A DNA stretch of 64,000 bases from Diploscapter coronatus (Eukaryota; Nematoda; Chromadorea; Rhabditida; Rhabditidae), in the NCBI GenBank assembly GCA_964036155.1, contig OZ038423.1, forward strand, positions 6,029,249 to 6,093,248, in the 5' to 3' direction. The notes beneath the pieces were generated by a model. It was not told the origin of the DNA, made no database searches, and saw only the letters and a list, made by a program, of their open reading frames with translations. Every line of letters begins with the position of its first letter. Position 1 is the first letter of the stretch. The position numbers and the translations under genes were made by a program. Of this stretch, positions 12,063 to 24,400 are shown in pieces.

Positions 12063-13629
12063 CTAGCAACTTGAACTCGAAGCCATAGACGAAGCATGAG
12101 CAAATGGAGCAATTGCTCCATCAAGATTCTTCTCGTACCAGCCGTCCTGAACTGCACGGACGTCTATGGCTAGTTTGTTTCGGTACATTTCATCTGGTAT
12201 CAGAGAGAAACAATGCTTCTTCTTATTGACTCGCCGCATCGGCGAATCTGCTCTGAAACATTTTTTCTGGAATGAAAACCCATGAAAATCGCATAAACTC
12301 ACAAGATGAGATCGATTTCGTGCATAATCAAAGTTACGAATGAATTGAATGGAACTGGTACGACATTTCTCAATCGGAAGCATTGTTTGTCGTCCTGCTC
12401 TCGAATGTCGATGCATCGAATTATGCCGGCTAAAGAATCTAATTGATTTTACTTCCAAATGTCGATTTGTGAAACCTGCGATAGTGTCTGCTAGTCTGAG
12501 AGGAAACTGAACATGTCCCTTGTGGACTCGATTAGCAATAGTGTATTTGGTCGTGCAATCTTGGGGTAGAATCTGTATTTTTTGTTGGTTTTTTTTTCAA
12601 ATTCATCTAACCTATTCAACACACTCATTATGATACCATACCTGAATCATGACGTTGACGAGAACCCGATGTATCTCATCTTTGATACTGCATCCTCTAT
12701 AGTTGGCATGCATCTCAATGATTGCTGCCCGAATATTTCCCAGCCGGAAGCCAGGCTCCTTTAGCAGCATGACATCTTTTGCAGAACTCTCCTTCAGTAC
12801 ATATCCCCTGTCCTCAATGTCGATATTCTCCACAGTCTTTTTCTTCTTCTTTGCTTCCAGAGCTATGTCATCACTTCCTCCCAATTCTTCAGTCACCATC
12901 TCTCGGATTTCATCGATTGCAATGGCCGTGCGAGTGACGACGGATCTGTCTACAGCGGACTGAAATATGATCCTAGAGTAGGATCAACCATTCACAACTA
13001 TATAGGACCTTGTAGAGGACAATAGCATTCGCTGCAGAACAGTATGGATCAGACACATTTGAGCGAAATGCATCGAACGCGAGGCGGAGATCGAAGAAGT
13101 CGTCCACGTGACCGAAGCGAGTCCTCATCACACGCTAAGATTATTGATATTTTGAGTCTAATTTGAACTGATCAGAAATTTTTGAGCGTCGGGATTTAAG
13201 AAGAAAATCTTAGACCTTCAAGTTTTTTAATTCTGACTCTGATCTCTTAAAGACTACAGATCAAACTGATTACTAAATTAAAAAAAAATAATAAATAAAT
13301 AAAAATTGAAGATACCACCGAACAGTTTTGAAAAGGTTTACCGCAAATTCTTCCATCGCCGGATTGCTTTCTATCAACTTCACCAGTTCCTCCACCAAAC
13401 GATCCCATTCATTCGGTTGATGCTCAAGCTCAGAAGCATCGGCGACGGGTGGATCCGAAACGTCCTTCATATCGGTTGCGGCCAAGCCGAAAATTCTTTC
13501 AACCATAGACCTCGATGGAAAGTCACTGGCTCGGATATCGCTAAAAATTTTGCTGAAGAAGAAAATACCATTCTCTTACTCATCCTTCTCGAGCAATTTC
13601 AACACCCAGCTCATCTTTTCGTTCGACAT
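12063..13629 (-). CDS. Unrecognised 388-aa protein, 6 exons
   Basis: Exons (reading down): 13629-13580, 13540-13342, 13134-13009, 12959-12642, 12572-12303 and 12266-12063. All junction phases agree and the frame is open from MSNEKMSWVLKLLEKD to the stop after FAHASSMASSSSC. The first half is acidic and helical in look (NEWDRLVEELVKLIESNPAMEEF). Residues around 190-200 include a KKKKK run. The second half is basic, with RHNSMHRHSRAGRQ and MRRVNKKKH. I see no signal peptide, membrane segment or catalytic motif, so it is probably a soluble intracellular protein. The last intron (12267-12302) is only 36 nt and divisible by three, so unspliced RNA would keep the frame and add 12 residues. The donor after 13009 (GTCCTA) is weak. 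I do not recognise the family. Confidence 0.7.
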
Positions 13630-16600
13630 AATTTGTAGGTTGAGCAATGTTTAATCAAATAGCTTCAATGATAAATAAAAATAAAATGCTGATGAGAATA
13701 GTCAGACCTCTGATACGTTTTCAGACTAAATGGCGCATATCGGTATTCTACCTCGCTTATTGGGAATCCCTTTCTAAGGAAGCCCGGATAATCTCGGATT
13801 AACTTCGGATTAATCCGGAGATCGCCGCGCAAATCCACGATTTTCTAAAATGGGAATAAATTGAAAATAGGTTTCTGGGATAATTCACAAATCCACCTGT
13901 TTTTCATTTTCATAAAATCTTTTGACATTTCACTGATTTACTCATTCTGTTCAATTAGCAGAATTGTTTTCATCATTAGAGTTTACTGCTTCAAGTTTCG
14001 AACGGAAGTCGAAAAAATAGCCAACAAAGACAAGGCAGCAAGGTCCTGTTGTATGTATCTATTTCCGTGCAATTGAAACCTTAGAAATTCATTGCTTTCA
14101 ACTTGAGAATTCCCAGAACGAATTTTCAAAATTGTATGTCGTGAGAACTTTTCACAGACTGCCTGTTTTAAAGAAATTTGTAGCCTTCTTCCAAATTTGA
14201 TAAATAAGTTCGGGAATATTGTAAGGATATTTGCTTCTCACTGATCAATGTCAAGATTTTCGAAACTCTTCTAAATGATGCATAATTTTGTGGTAGTGAT
14301 GTTTTGAGATTTTGTGACTCGACTCTATGGTAAGTGTTGATCCAAGAAAAACTAAAACTTTGATTGATTTGAGTTTAAAAACTCGTAACTTCTATCGCTA
14401 TTTTCAACATTCAAGCGCATATCAGCCTTTTGAAGGCTATCCTTGCTTGATAATGATCATTTTTACTCGCTACATTTTAGGCCCATTTTCTTACTTTCCT
14501 GAGAGAATTTTTGTTTTCATTGACATGAATCTTACGACAATTTTGGGATTTATTTTTCCCATAAGTTTAGAATAATGTTTGTTGCCAGAACCTGGTGAAT
14601 TTCGGAATGTTTTCCCCTGCCAGTAGTCTGATTCATAGGTGACGAACTACTCCATTAGCTCTGCCATTTTTAGAGCCATTGTCTTTCCATCCAGTCCGAT
14701 TTGGATGAGGAGCTTGTCTGTTCGAATAATGTTCCGATTGCCTCTAGTCGTTTTTGCAGCCAATTGGCGTGTTTTTGCCCCTCGAATACACCATTCTGGG
14801 CATCTTCCACGCGAACTTCCGCTCTTTTTCTCTAACCCTGCTCCTTCCCTAACTTTACTTTAGCCCTTCTCGATTATCTCATTCCTTTCCGAGTTTCGCC
14901 CGTTCTCCTCTCCTCCCTGCCCTACTCGCATTACCTCTTCTGCCCCTCCAATTGTAGCCCTTCGTCATGGGTCCTCGTACTCTCCTTCGTCCCAAATCCG
15001 CTCCTTTCTTCTTTTCGAGCGGCTTGCAAAATGACTGCCTACCACAACATAACAGCTTCTGTTTGCGACATCGCTATTTTCCTCGAGAAACACGTGAATC
15101 CAGTCACTTCGATTCATCTTGCTTTATGTTTTGGCTTTCACAATTCATTTTCTTTTCTTATCCTTGAATTTTGTGTGTTCATTTCTTGAAAATGTCTTCC
15201 GAATTTTCTCTGCACTAGTATTCGTTCCACACTAGAGTCCATTTCTTTTGATGAGAAATGCATTCCGCTCGCCCGCCCACATCCAGTATCAGAATTAAAG
15301 ATTTTCTCCGATTTTCTAGCACTTCGTCAAATTCATTCTCGAATGTCAAAATGAGTTGTTGTCACGATATAATTTGAGTCCTAAAACGCGTGTTTTTGTT
15401 ATTTTGACTGCATCGAGTCTCTAATTATGAAGAGCCGTCTGTCACAATTAAAATAGAGTGCAATCAACAATGTTTTTCAATAAATTTTGAAAAAAAAATC
15501 CGGATAACTTTGTTGAATTCTTAAACTCCTATTTTGAAATTTTTAAATGATAAATCACATCGCATCATGAATGTATGTGGTTATTTATGCAACTCAACAC
15601 TACTCTTCTCTTTTAGAAGTATCTTCAACCAAACTCTCCTTAGGTGAATTGAGTTGAGTAGAATTTCGAAAGTTCGGACCAATCTGCCACATTATTAATT
15701 CGGTTTTTTTAAATGTGCGTTTGATTCGGAAAGAAGAATAGGGGTTGAGAATTTATTGACGAAAGATTGTAATATATTTGTCATGGACGTTTTTAAGATT
15801 GCACAGATTGTACAAGAATTTCATTTAGTCTTGATACTTGCGATAAAGGATAAGGACAAGTTGACGATATGATAAGTGCATAAAAATTAGAATGCTCCTT
15901 TGCTTCGTCATTTTTGAATTTTTCCTAGTTTCTTTCAAATTGCTCGACATTCGATCCTCGGTGAAATTGAAATTGAGAGAGGCTGGAAAGCGGAAGAAAT
16001 GGATTTGCCGCTCTCCAAAATCCGCTTTATGTTCGAGTAATTTTTCCGAGAAATCTGAAATCCAACGTGCTCGGTCTTCCGAGATCTGGGTTCGTGACGA
16101 CCGCCCTTCGTCTCTGCAAGGAAGCCCTTTGCCCCCTGCCCCATTCGCCCATTCCCCTTTCCTTTACCCAATTCAATTATCTTTTGTTGTGCATTTATTT
16201 TTCATGAAGAGTCCAAGCCATTTGAAAATTGCCACCCTGTTGCAGTGCTCTGCGTCGTGCATTTTTCATGCGCAAAAATTACCGCCGCAGGTTTTTTTCT
16301 TTGCGAGATCAGAAGGGATTCGTGCAATTATCCACGAAGTATCCCATAACTCACTCTTCTTGAGCAATATAATTTTGCTTTGCTTGAATAAATACCTCAT
16401 CTGAACTTTCAACACCCTTTTGTGGCCCTATTTTAAAATCTTCAAAATTTAGCATAAATCTATGTTTTTCAAATATTGTATTTCTAAAATCTGACTGCAT
16501 TGTAAATTTTACCAATTCGTGTTCATGTTTGCAAATCTGAAACGAGCTGCAAGATCCCTCATCAGTAATTCAGGATTTGACATTTGTTTGTTTTGTGGCG

Positions 16601-17777
16601 TTTCAAGATTTGCCGATTCGGTTGCATTTTGGGCTCATTAGGGAAAGTGCTCCAAAGAAGAGCTGGGGTCGGAAATGAGCTTGGAGCTGAGAGCTGGAAA
16701 CGGAAGGAGAGTCAAGTTGGCTGTAGCTCTGATTATACTCGGATCCCCTTTGCTCCTTCATCCTTTCATTTGCCTGCTATTCTCTGCTTCTCTGCAGGCC
16801 TTCATTCTTCCCACTCCTTTCTCATCCACCGTCACAAGGTTTCTGCTTCATTTCCCTTTTTCCCATTCCTAATCTCATCAAAAATTCCTTCTACCGAAAG
16901 TTCGTTTTTTGTTTTTTGGTAATTGCAAACTCACATCATCAAACATTTCTAATTTCGATTTAATTTACGATCAAATTGTCAATTTTCGATTGGATTTCCT
17001 GGTTTATGCTCGTCGTAAACTGACTGGGAATAATCGCGGATTCTGAGCTGCTAGCCTCGCTCGAAGAACGCGTTCTAATGCAATTATTTTAGCGAAAAAA
17101 TGGTCCGCGGTTATTGCACATGACATATCTTTCCAAACATTTCAAACTCTTTCAAGGAGTTTTTCAAAAATGTTCCTAATTTATAATTTACATATGAATA
17201 TTATTATGGTCATTGAGATTAAATCGAATTCTCCAATTTTTCTAGGGCTTCCCAGGTTTCCTAAAAATTGCAACCTATCTAATCCAATCCTTCTACGTAT
17301 AGTACTTTTTCAGGCCTAATTAGAAAATACTTATAAAAGGATTGTTCTTCAAAATCCGAGATTGAATGGCTATTCTCTCATTGGAAGAAATGTATTTTTA
17401 TTTCCTGCTTGATTTCTCTCAATATCTTGCACATTTCCTTCTCCGGTACTACAATTTCGATGAAGTTCCATTTCTAAATACCAACTTTCTATCATGTCAA
17501 ATATACAACTTCTACCTTCAACGTTCATTTTCCAATTAAAAATTCTGTCTCCTTTCCATTTCTTTTCTGTCTGATTTCATTTCGCTCTTCCAGATGTGTC
17601 ATTTTCAGCCGAAGACGTAAATTTGTTTGCGATGTCCACGATAAATATTTTCCCTTTTTCATATTGCAAATTGCGGTTTTTTCATTTCATTTGTTCCAGA
17701 TACGAGACCAGAAGAAATCAGCTGGAAATCGAGAAAATCGACTGAAGGAGACTGGAAAGGCAAGAGAAGGTTGGAGA
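13630..17777. other. Intergenic between two divergent genes, no gene recognised
   Basis: Lies between the start of the - strand 388-aa gene and the + strand small membrane protein, so it probably carries both upstream regions. The composition is AT-rich with pyrimidine-rich patches at about 14.8-15.0 and 16.7-16.9 kb. The longest open frame (15892-16404) has no plausible splice context or protein-like composition. An acceptor-like TTCCAG sits before 17700, so a 5' exon of the next gene may start there. Confidence 0.45.
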
Positions 17778-18643
17778 ATGGCAGCGGAAGCCGCCAACAA
17801 GGCCGTTCAGGAACTCAAACTTAACGTGTCTAATTTTTATCAGGTAAAATATACCACACCAATATAATTTATTGCTAAATACAAAGTAGAAATCACTCGG
17901 TGAATTTATGTTCGTCTTTTCCCTAGACTACCGTGATAATTATTATCCTCTGAAGAATGAAATAAAAAAAATTATAAATGGATATGCTTTCAAAACGCAA
18001 TTTTAAGCATAATTTGTTATTCAAGTTAAATAAAAATAAGACATAATTTATCTTAAACCAAATATGCAATTATATTGCATGCATAAAAACTGACGATCAG
18101 AAAAATCCAAATTTAGAAAAAAAGATCATTCTATTTTCAGGATGAAGAATCTCGGGGGTTAATAATGGCAGAAGAAGCTGCGGCGGCATTCAGTTGTACG
18201 GATGACGATATCGATTATTTCAACAACAATGAAAAAATCTACGAGGTAGGAAATACCATTTGAATAATAGCGATAGAAATTTATGTTCCGTTATCGTTTT
18301 TGGGACAATTTTCTGGGCAAATAATTGCATTAGTAATGAGTAATTTATTATCTGTGGAAATTTTCAGTGCTTCATTGGTAAACGATTATTTCGATTGTCC
18401 CGATCTTCCCTATTAGCTATTGCGTTGTTCTTCACATTGGCAGTAGCTATTTTAATGATTATGATAGTATTATTGTGCACATTCATCACACTATCTGCAG
18501 CCACTACTGTGAGTTTTCTGTTTACAATGTTCAAATAGCAGGATCTAAGGATATTTTGTAGTCGGAAAATTATTATAATCATTCTCACTGAAGTTAAAGA
18601 CGTCATTATTTATTATCAAAAATCTCAGTTTGTCGACGAATAG
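17778..18643 (+). CDS. Small single-pass membrane protein, about 108 aa, 4 exons
   Basis: Function unknown. Exons: 17778-17843, 18141-18245, 18368-18508 and a short last exon 18629-18643 ending FVDE. All junctions are phase 0. The protein starts MAAEAANKAVQELKLNVSNF, has an acidic middle (CTDDDIDYFNNNEKIYE), then a basic patch (GKRLFRLSRSS) directly before one long hydrophobic helix (LLAIALFFTLAVAILMIMIVLLCTFITL). Basic-then-hydrophobic near the C-terminus fits a tail-anchored or type II topology with the N-terminus in the cytosol. The frame is also open upstream of the ATG to an acceptor before 17700, so the true start may lie earlier. The last exon is uncertain: reading on at 18509, or splicing to 21460, gives other short tails. 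It could also be the N-terminal part of the claudin-like gene downstream, but the phases do not join directly. Confidence 0.55.
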
Positions 18644-18705
18644 TGGATCAAAACATGAAAACGGTACCAAAATGTCTTAAGAGAGAATTAGTGCGTTGTT
18701 TGAAG

Positions 18706-18835
18706 CAGGACTGCCCACAGGTAAGGTACAGGGACAGAATTTTTTCTTAACTGTAGAAAAATACAGGTAAAAGGGACGAAAATTTCGAATTCAATACAGG
18801 TACAGATACGATTTTCAATGCCTGTGGGTAGTCCG
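18706..18835. mobile_element. hAT-like MITE, 130 bp, with perfect 8-bp target-site duplication
   Basis: Terminal inverted repeats are CAGGACTGCCCACAGG on the left and CCTGTGGGTAGTCCG on the right (14 of 15 paired positions match). The element is bounded by GTTTGAAG at 18698-18705 and again at 18836-18843. An 8-bp duplication with a CAGG-type end is characteristic of hAT transposons. There is no coding capacity, so it would need transposase from elsewhere. A second diverged copy is at 63126-63286. Confidence 0.85.
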
Positions 18836-18843
18836 GTTTGAAG

Positions 18844-21459
18844 TCAAGATAGAGAAAATTCCAAAGTTCATGAATTGGTTTTATACACCAAATTAAAAGT
18901 AATATAATTCACATAGCATTGTATAACAGTGCATCATTTACTCGTCTCAAGCGATCGATCTATGATGATAACAAGAAAGCAGAATTTTAGGACGAAGATG
19001 ACCTGATTCCGAACGACGAAATTGTGGGAGTGATCAATTGGCTGCATTATCCCGTGGGCGATATGGCTTTTAGGCGATTCAACCGAACGCACTTGGCCAT
19101 GCCCGCGACTGTCGAACCGCATTTGTAAATCAATCCTGCTCTTCAATCTCTGGAATATCTTTGCCAAGTCTCAGTATTGACTATGAAATGCTGTACCAAT
19201 TTTTGCCAATAACTGAAGCAAGTTTTTTTTTCTTTTTACCAACTTCAGCACTTCATGATCACCTGTTCAATATGTCAGTAACAAAAATATGGGTATGTTC
19301 GAATTTTTACAATTCGTATCAGATATAACTCCTAGTGTAAATAAAGTTTTATATTGAGCTGTTTAGCGGGTGAAAATTTCATCGAACTTTTGAACACAAA
19401 AACAAACTTTCATCACTCTTTGACGATACTCATTTAGTAATTTATTCATTCAGTATCTTATAAAACAAAGGATTGCTAGAATCACAAAATTAGGGCTGAA
19501 TACAAAATTTTAAGACAATGAAAGGTTGTCTAGACTTCAAGTTGAGAATCTTAAATTTTGTGCTGAACACGATTCACGTCAAACGACTAAATTTGTTGAG
19601 AAAATTCTTATTTTTTTATCGCTTCGAGAAACGAATTATAGTTGATCATCGAGCACAATTTATAACGAGAGATTTTCACAGATGTCGATTTTTGAAATTT
19701 CAAAATGTGTGCGATTTGAGTGGAAGATCATCAGCCACGAGCTCGTCAAGCTTTATCTCCTCCATCTGCTTTTTGCCCTGCTCATAGGGGGGATTTGGAC
19801 AATTGTCCGGCAACATCTCTGCCCCTTGCTATTTCCTTGCTTTTCACTGATTTCTCTGCTTCTTTACCTCTTTATTTTCTTTGTCCATTTTTCTCAGTAT
19901 CCTAAAGGCTATCGGCAGCCCGAAAATAAGAAGGTCTGCACAGAGTTTCTCGAATCCAAGTAGGTTTTCGGGTAGGTTTAGGGCTGATTTTCGAGACCTC
20001 ATTTCGGAACTTTGATCTTCAATGAATTTTTGAACGATTTCCGTCAAATTTCTATTTTTCTTGATACCTCATTTTCGTATTCTGATAATTTGATCCGATT
20101 ATCGACTTCGATTTCTTCCAAAAGACTGCTGGGAAAGAATGATTCAGTTTCTGTGGATGATCTATCTCAATCGCTCAATAGTTTGAACGACAACTGTTTG
20201 CCCATTGCAAATTACCAATTCGTTCGTCAACTCAGACTCGATACGTTTGTAAATAACCTAGACCCTTCACTAATTTGAGAATTCATATTTTGTTGCGAGA
20301 ATTATCAACAATTCATAGGTACGAAAAATTTGAGAGAGCAGGCTCGCAAGATATTATATAGTTCAAAAATGGCGATTTTGAGTCATTTATTTCTGAATTG
20401 ATTAAAATCACTGGATAATCTTGAGTATATGAATTCTAATTTCATGGATTCATGCTTTACAGTCAAGATAACGAGTTTTAAATTTTGAATTTCATCTTCA
20501 GTTTTTCAAATCTTCTGAAATAAATTTTTGCCATTCTCTTGGTTCTCTTGCTAAAAAGAATTCACTAATGTTTTACCCTAATCTTTGTTGATCATCAACC
20601 TTTAAAATAATGTTATTGATGAGCCACTTCATAATAATCGCTTTGTAAATTCTCAAATCCCAATCACTTCTCTGCGTATTGACTGCCAGTTAGTGCAAAT
20701 ATTTTGCATCACTCGCCTATTTTCTGTTCCTCTCTTCATCTGCTTTTCCCATTTCATCTACCTAAGCGGAAAACAACGTGAAGTGGTCGGCCTAAGGCCT
20801 TATGAACAGAGCTTCTGCCTATTGAGAATTGTGAAAATTCGACTGAAAATGCTAATAACACTCTAGCAGATACCCAATAACACGTCAAATAGACGTGAGA
20901 ACTACATTGAATTATCTCGAATTGGGTTTCAATATGCTCCATCTCCATTGTTCTTTGGCTCTGCGTCCCTTCCCTGGGGACCATTCGGGAATTCATAAGG
21001 TTCTTCAGCAGTAGATCTGCAACGACTAGTCCCTTCTCTTGGGAGATATCTCTGGTTGTCTGGTGCTCTAGCACTTTGCAGAGAGGGAGTGAAGGAGAGA
21101 GGGGATGAAAGATGAGAGGGAAAGCCTTTGGGAGATAGAGAGAGGGAGCAAGACAACAAGAAGCAGAGACCTCACTTACTTCTTCTTTTCTCTTCCTCAT
21201 TTTTCCTTTTCTATTCCCGTTGCATTTCGTATTCTCGTATTCAATGGGCTTTTCCTGTTTATAGGAACATTTGCATTTGACCAAAACAGGAAACTTTGCT
21301 CTCGCCTTCCTTTTCTGCTCCAATTAACTCCCTCAATTCAGCCATTCATTGGCTATGAGCTATTTCCTTCGAGAGCTCTATAATTTTGACTAATTTCTCT
21401 ATCAGTTGGAGAATTCTGCTATTGCGTCATTTCGTGCTGCTGCTTCTTTGTTTGGACAG
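18844..21459. other. No confirmed gene; may hold missing 5' exon(s) of the claudin-like gene
   Basis: The next exon (21460) needs an upstream exon ending after the first base of a codon. I could not find one that also has a start codon. Two exon-like pieces were noted. 19908-19961 has a good acceptor and donor and reads YPKGYRQPENKKVCTEFLES; a piece ending at 20249 reads VSVDDLSQSLNSLNDNCLP before a GTAAAT donor. Their phases do not connect to the exons on either side, so neither is annotated as coding. The rest is AT-rich, with a CT-rich patch around 21.1-21.2 kb. Confidence 0.35.
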
Positions 21460-24400
21460 AGTACTTCATCGAACGAGGAACTGACTACCTCATTGAGTCA
21501 TTCGGCCGTGAAGCAAGGAAGTTACTGATTGCGGACATAATTCGCAATGAGTACAAAAGCACACCACAAGTAAGTTGATAACGCCACAATTTCCGAGAAA
21601 TGAGATTTCCCTTTATGCCTTAGCTATTTGATTTCACGGAAATTATTGTCTATTTCCTAAGAATCTTTTATTATTTATCAGCATGAATTTGTCAAATCCG
21701 CAAAGAAGTAACTTGATTATTTTATTTTTTCGAACCGATCTAGAACCACTCATTTCCGTGAAAATTTTTCTTCACGAATTCTAAAATTTGAAATGTAAAG
21801 TTTTGAGAACTCGTTATTACTTTTACCAGAGCAATAATTTGCTTCACAAGTTATGTGATCCGATTCAGTTTCAGTAGAATTGCATATATTAGCTCTCTCA
21901 AGACGCATGCCAATTTCTTCCTAATTGAAAGTTAATGCATTTTTAGCTGGTTAAGCTCTAAAATCCATCGTTTACCTATTTTCTGGGTCAATTCATTGTC
22001 TCAAATTTGGTCAACCATTTGCCGTGCAATTAAAACGAATTGTTTCGAGTTAATTCGTTTTTTGAGTTATGAGACCTTCCAAAAGTCTCATTTCCTTGCA
22101 ACTCTCTAAACTGGCTCTTCAAAATTTACAACGCTAATTCCTTCCAGCTTAACGCGTTCCTTCTTAATTTAATTTCTTGAATAGTGCAATGAAACTACAC
22201 TGCTTCTCTAAATTCTATCAGTTTATCGTGAAGAGTATCAATCGCGAAAGGTCGATACTCGGTCATTTGGCACACATCTTTCAGTCATTACTCTGACTCT
22301 GCTCCGTTCTTCTCCGATATCAGTTTTTCTTGCTCCTTGCTTTTTCCCTGTTTTACACCACCAACTGTCACAGCACAAGTCTTTGATTTGCCCCTCAATC
22401 CAATTAAATTATAATTTACATTTCATAGTCCATTTTAAACCTGAAACTTTTTGGGTTAAATCTATCATTTTTATTCCCAAAAAAACTATTTGCGAATAAT
22501 ATAATAGCGTTGTCATGTGAAGTATTACTGTGATAAATATTATCAGGTGCGCATTTTGATAATTCTCGAAAATACTCTGGGAAATAACGGAACTATTATT
22601 CAGTCGTTCTTACTTCTCCTAAGTTCTTCGAAGGAAACGATTAAACTCGTCTAATTTGATTTACAACAATTACCAAAATTCAGACGCCAATCCAGAGCTT
22701 ATGAAATAAAAGTCATACAAATCAATAATCATTAAAATTTTTGAATTCATTGGGGTAAAAATGGATTTTGATAACTTTTTCTTTCCAATTTTGATCCTAA
22801 AGTTTACATTTTCATAATTTCAAAAAACTAATCTAGATATCGCTCTCGACGTGTTTGACTTCTTGAAAACTTCCCCGAAGAATTTTATCATTAATTTTGC
22901 CAGTTGTGAATCAAATTTTCTAAGGTAATTGAAAAAGCTGAAAGCAATAAGCGCCATATCTGATCACAGATTTTTTGTGCAGTTGTGTTTCGATCTCATT
23001 TTGAAACTATTTGCAGCGAAAATTAAAAGATCTTTGGGTGAAATTTATTTTTATCTCTATGATCCGATAATTTTCCGAATACAGTTTTAATTTATTAAAC
23101 TTCATACAATTCACGGCTCAACAAGCACAATATTTATTTACTTTAATTACAAATGTCCTTTTCCACTTTTTTCAAGCGTAAGTTGTGAAAATTAATTTGC
23201 CACGATGAAGTAAAATTGAGATGTAATTACTAAACGCGTGGCAATTTTGATGAACTTTCGATGCAATTTTCACTTAGGAGTTGCAGTGAAAATGAGCGTA
23301 AAACAGCGGCGAAGAAGCGGGAAAAGTAATGTGGAGATACAAGAAATGCACTGCTAAACACGAAATCGAATATGCACAAAGTCAGATGAAAAAGAGGCAG
23401 GAAGCATCGAAAAGCCAGACAGGAGAATTCTCTCGAAACAACGACGAGCCGACAGAGCTGACGGCTGTTACTCTGCTACTAGAGTCTGAATGTCGCTTAT
23501 CCATTGTTCCATGTATAATTGTTGGGAAGTTTATCTCGCCACTTTTTGCAGTAAGAACTTCTCAAATTCCTATGAAAATGTATTAAATGACTCGCTTACT
23601 TTGCATGTGTAGTTGATACCCCGATAAACTATCTTATCTGCAATTTACAATTTGACAAACTTCGATAAACTCTGTTCTGGCGAACTTCAATTTTACATCT
23701 CATACTGAAATTATTCTTGATTGATTGAGGATCCCTGAACATATCTTTTGCACACGAAGCCACTCTTTGGTATATGATTTGAGACGCAAAATATTACAAA
23801 CAATGGTAGTTTAAACAATTTTACCTATTTCACAATTCATAAGATTTTTACCAAATTGATAACCTTATTAGATTTTCTTTAGAAAAATTTTACAATTTTG
23901 CGATAGTATGATAAATCTATTCCTGAAAACCTTCGAAAAAAGATAGGAAGGTCGTTCTTTAACTTCATGAACACGTGCAGTTAGGGTAATGTTTCATGAA
24001 CAAACTTCTCGAATTCATTGAGGCAAAATATTAGGTTTCTTGAAGAAGTCTTTCCAGTGTTCCTAAATCTGCAGGAAAAGCTTCCTCAGAAACGAATACA
24101 ACTGCGATTTCTTTGAGTTAATCGATAGCAGGCGGAGAAGAGTATTCATTTGGTTGCACTGCCCATTGCTAGAGCTGAAGGGTGAACAGATCTTCTGATA
24201 ATTGATTCGCTTTACAAGCTCCGCTAAATTTGATATAAGCCATGCCTTGGCGCGGATATTCGCTTCATCCAACTTCAGCAAATACTGGGATACGCAGGTA
24301 TAAACGATGAATTTGCATAATAACTCCATGGCCTCTCTCTTGTTTTATAAAATATCCATTCGTTTCGATTAATAAACAAAGCTTGAATTTTTTAAAATTC

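Noticed and set aside
15892..16404. 170-codon open frame on the + strand
   Set aside because: No acceptor or donor partners, mixed low-complexity composition, no recognisable motif; probably chance in pyrimidine-rich DNA.
19682..19963. 93-codon frame with hydrophobic stretches on the + strand
   Set aside because: The hydrophobic part is explained by T-rich DNA. Only the last 54 bases look exon-like, and their phases do not join neighbouring exons.
20754..21323. 189-codon open frame on the - strand
   Set aside because: Composition follows a CT/AG-rich patch, with no domain or splice context. The + strand around it carries the upstream flank of exon 21460.
24063..24329. Exon-like piece on either strand (+ strand reads ARIFASSNFSKYWDTQ before a GTATAA donor)
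   Set aside because: Lies in the 4.4-kb intron of the claudin-like gene, but the phases do not fit between the exons on either side.
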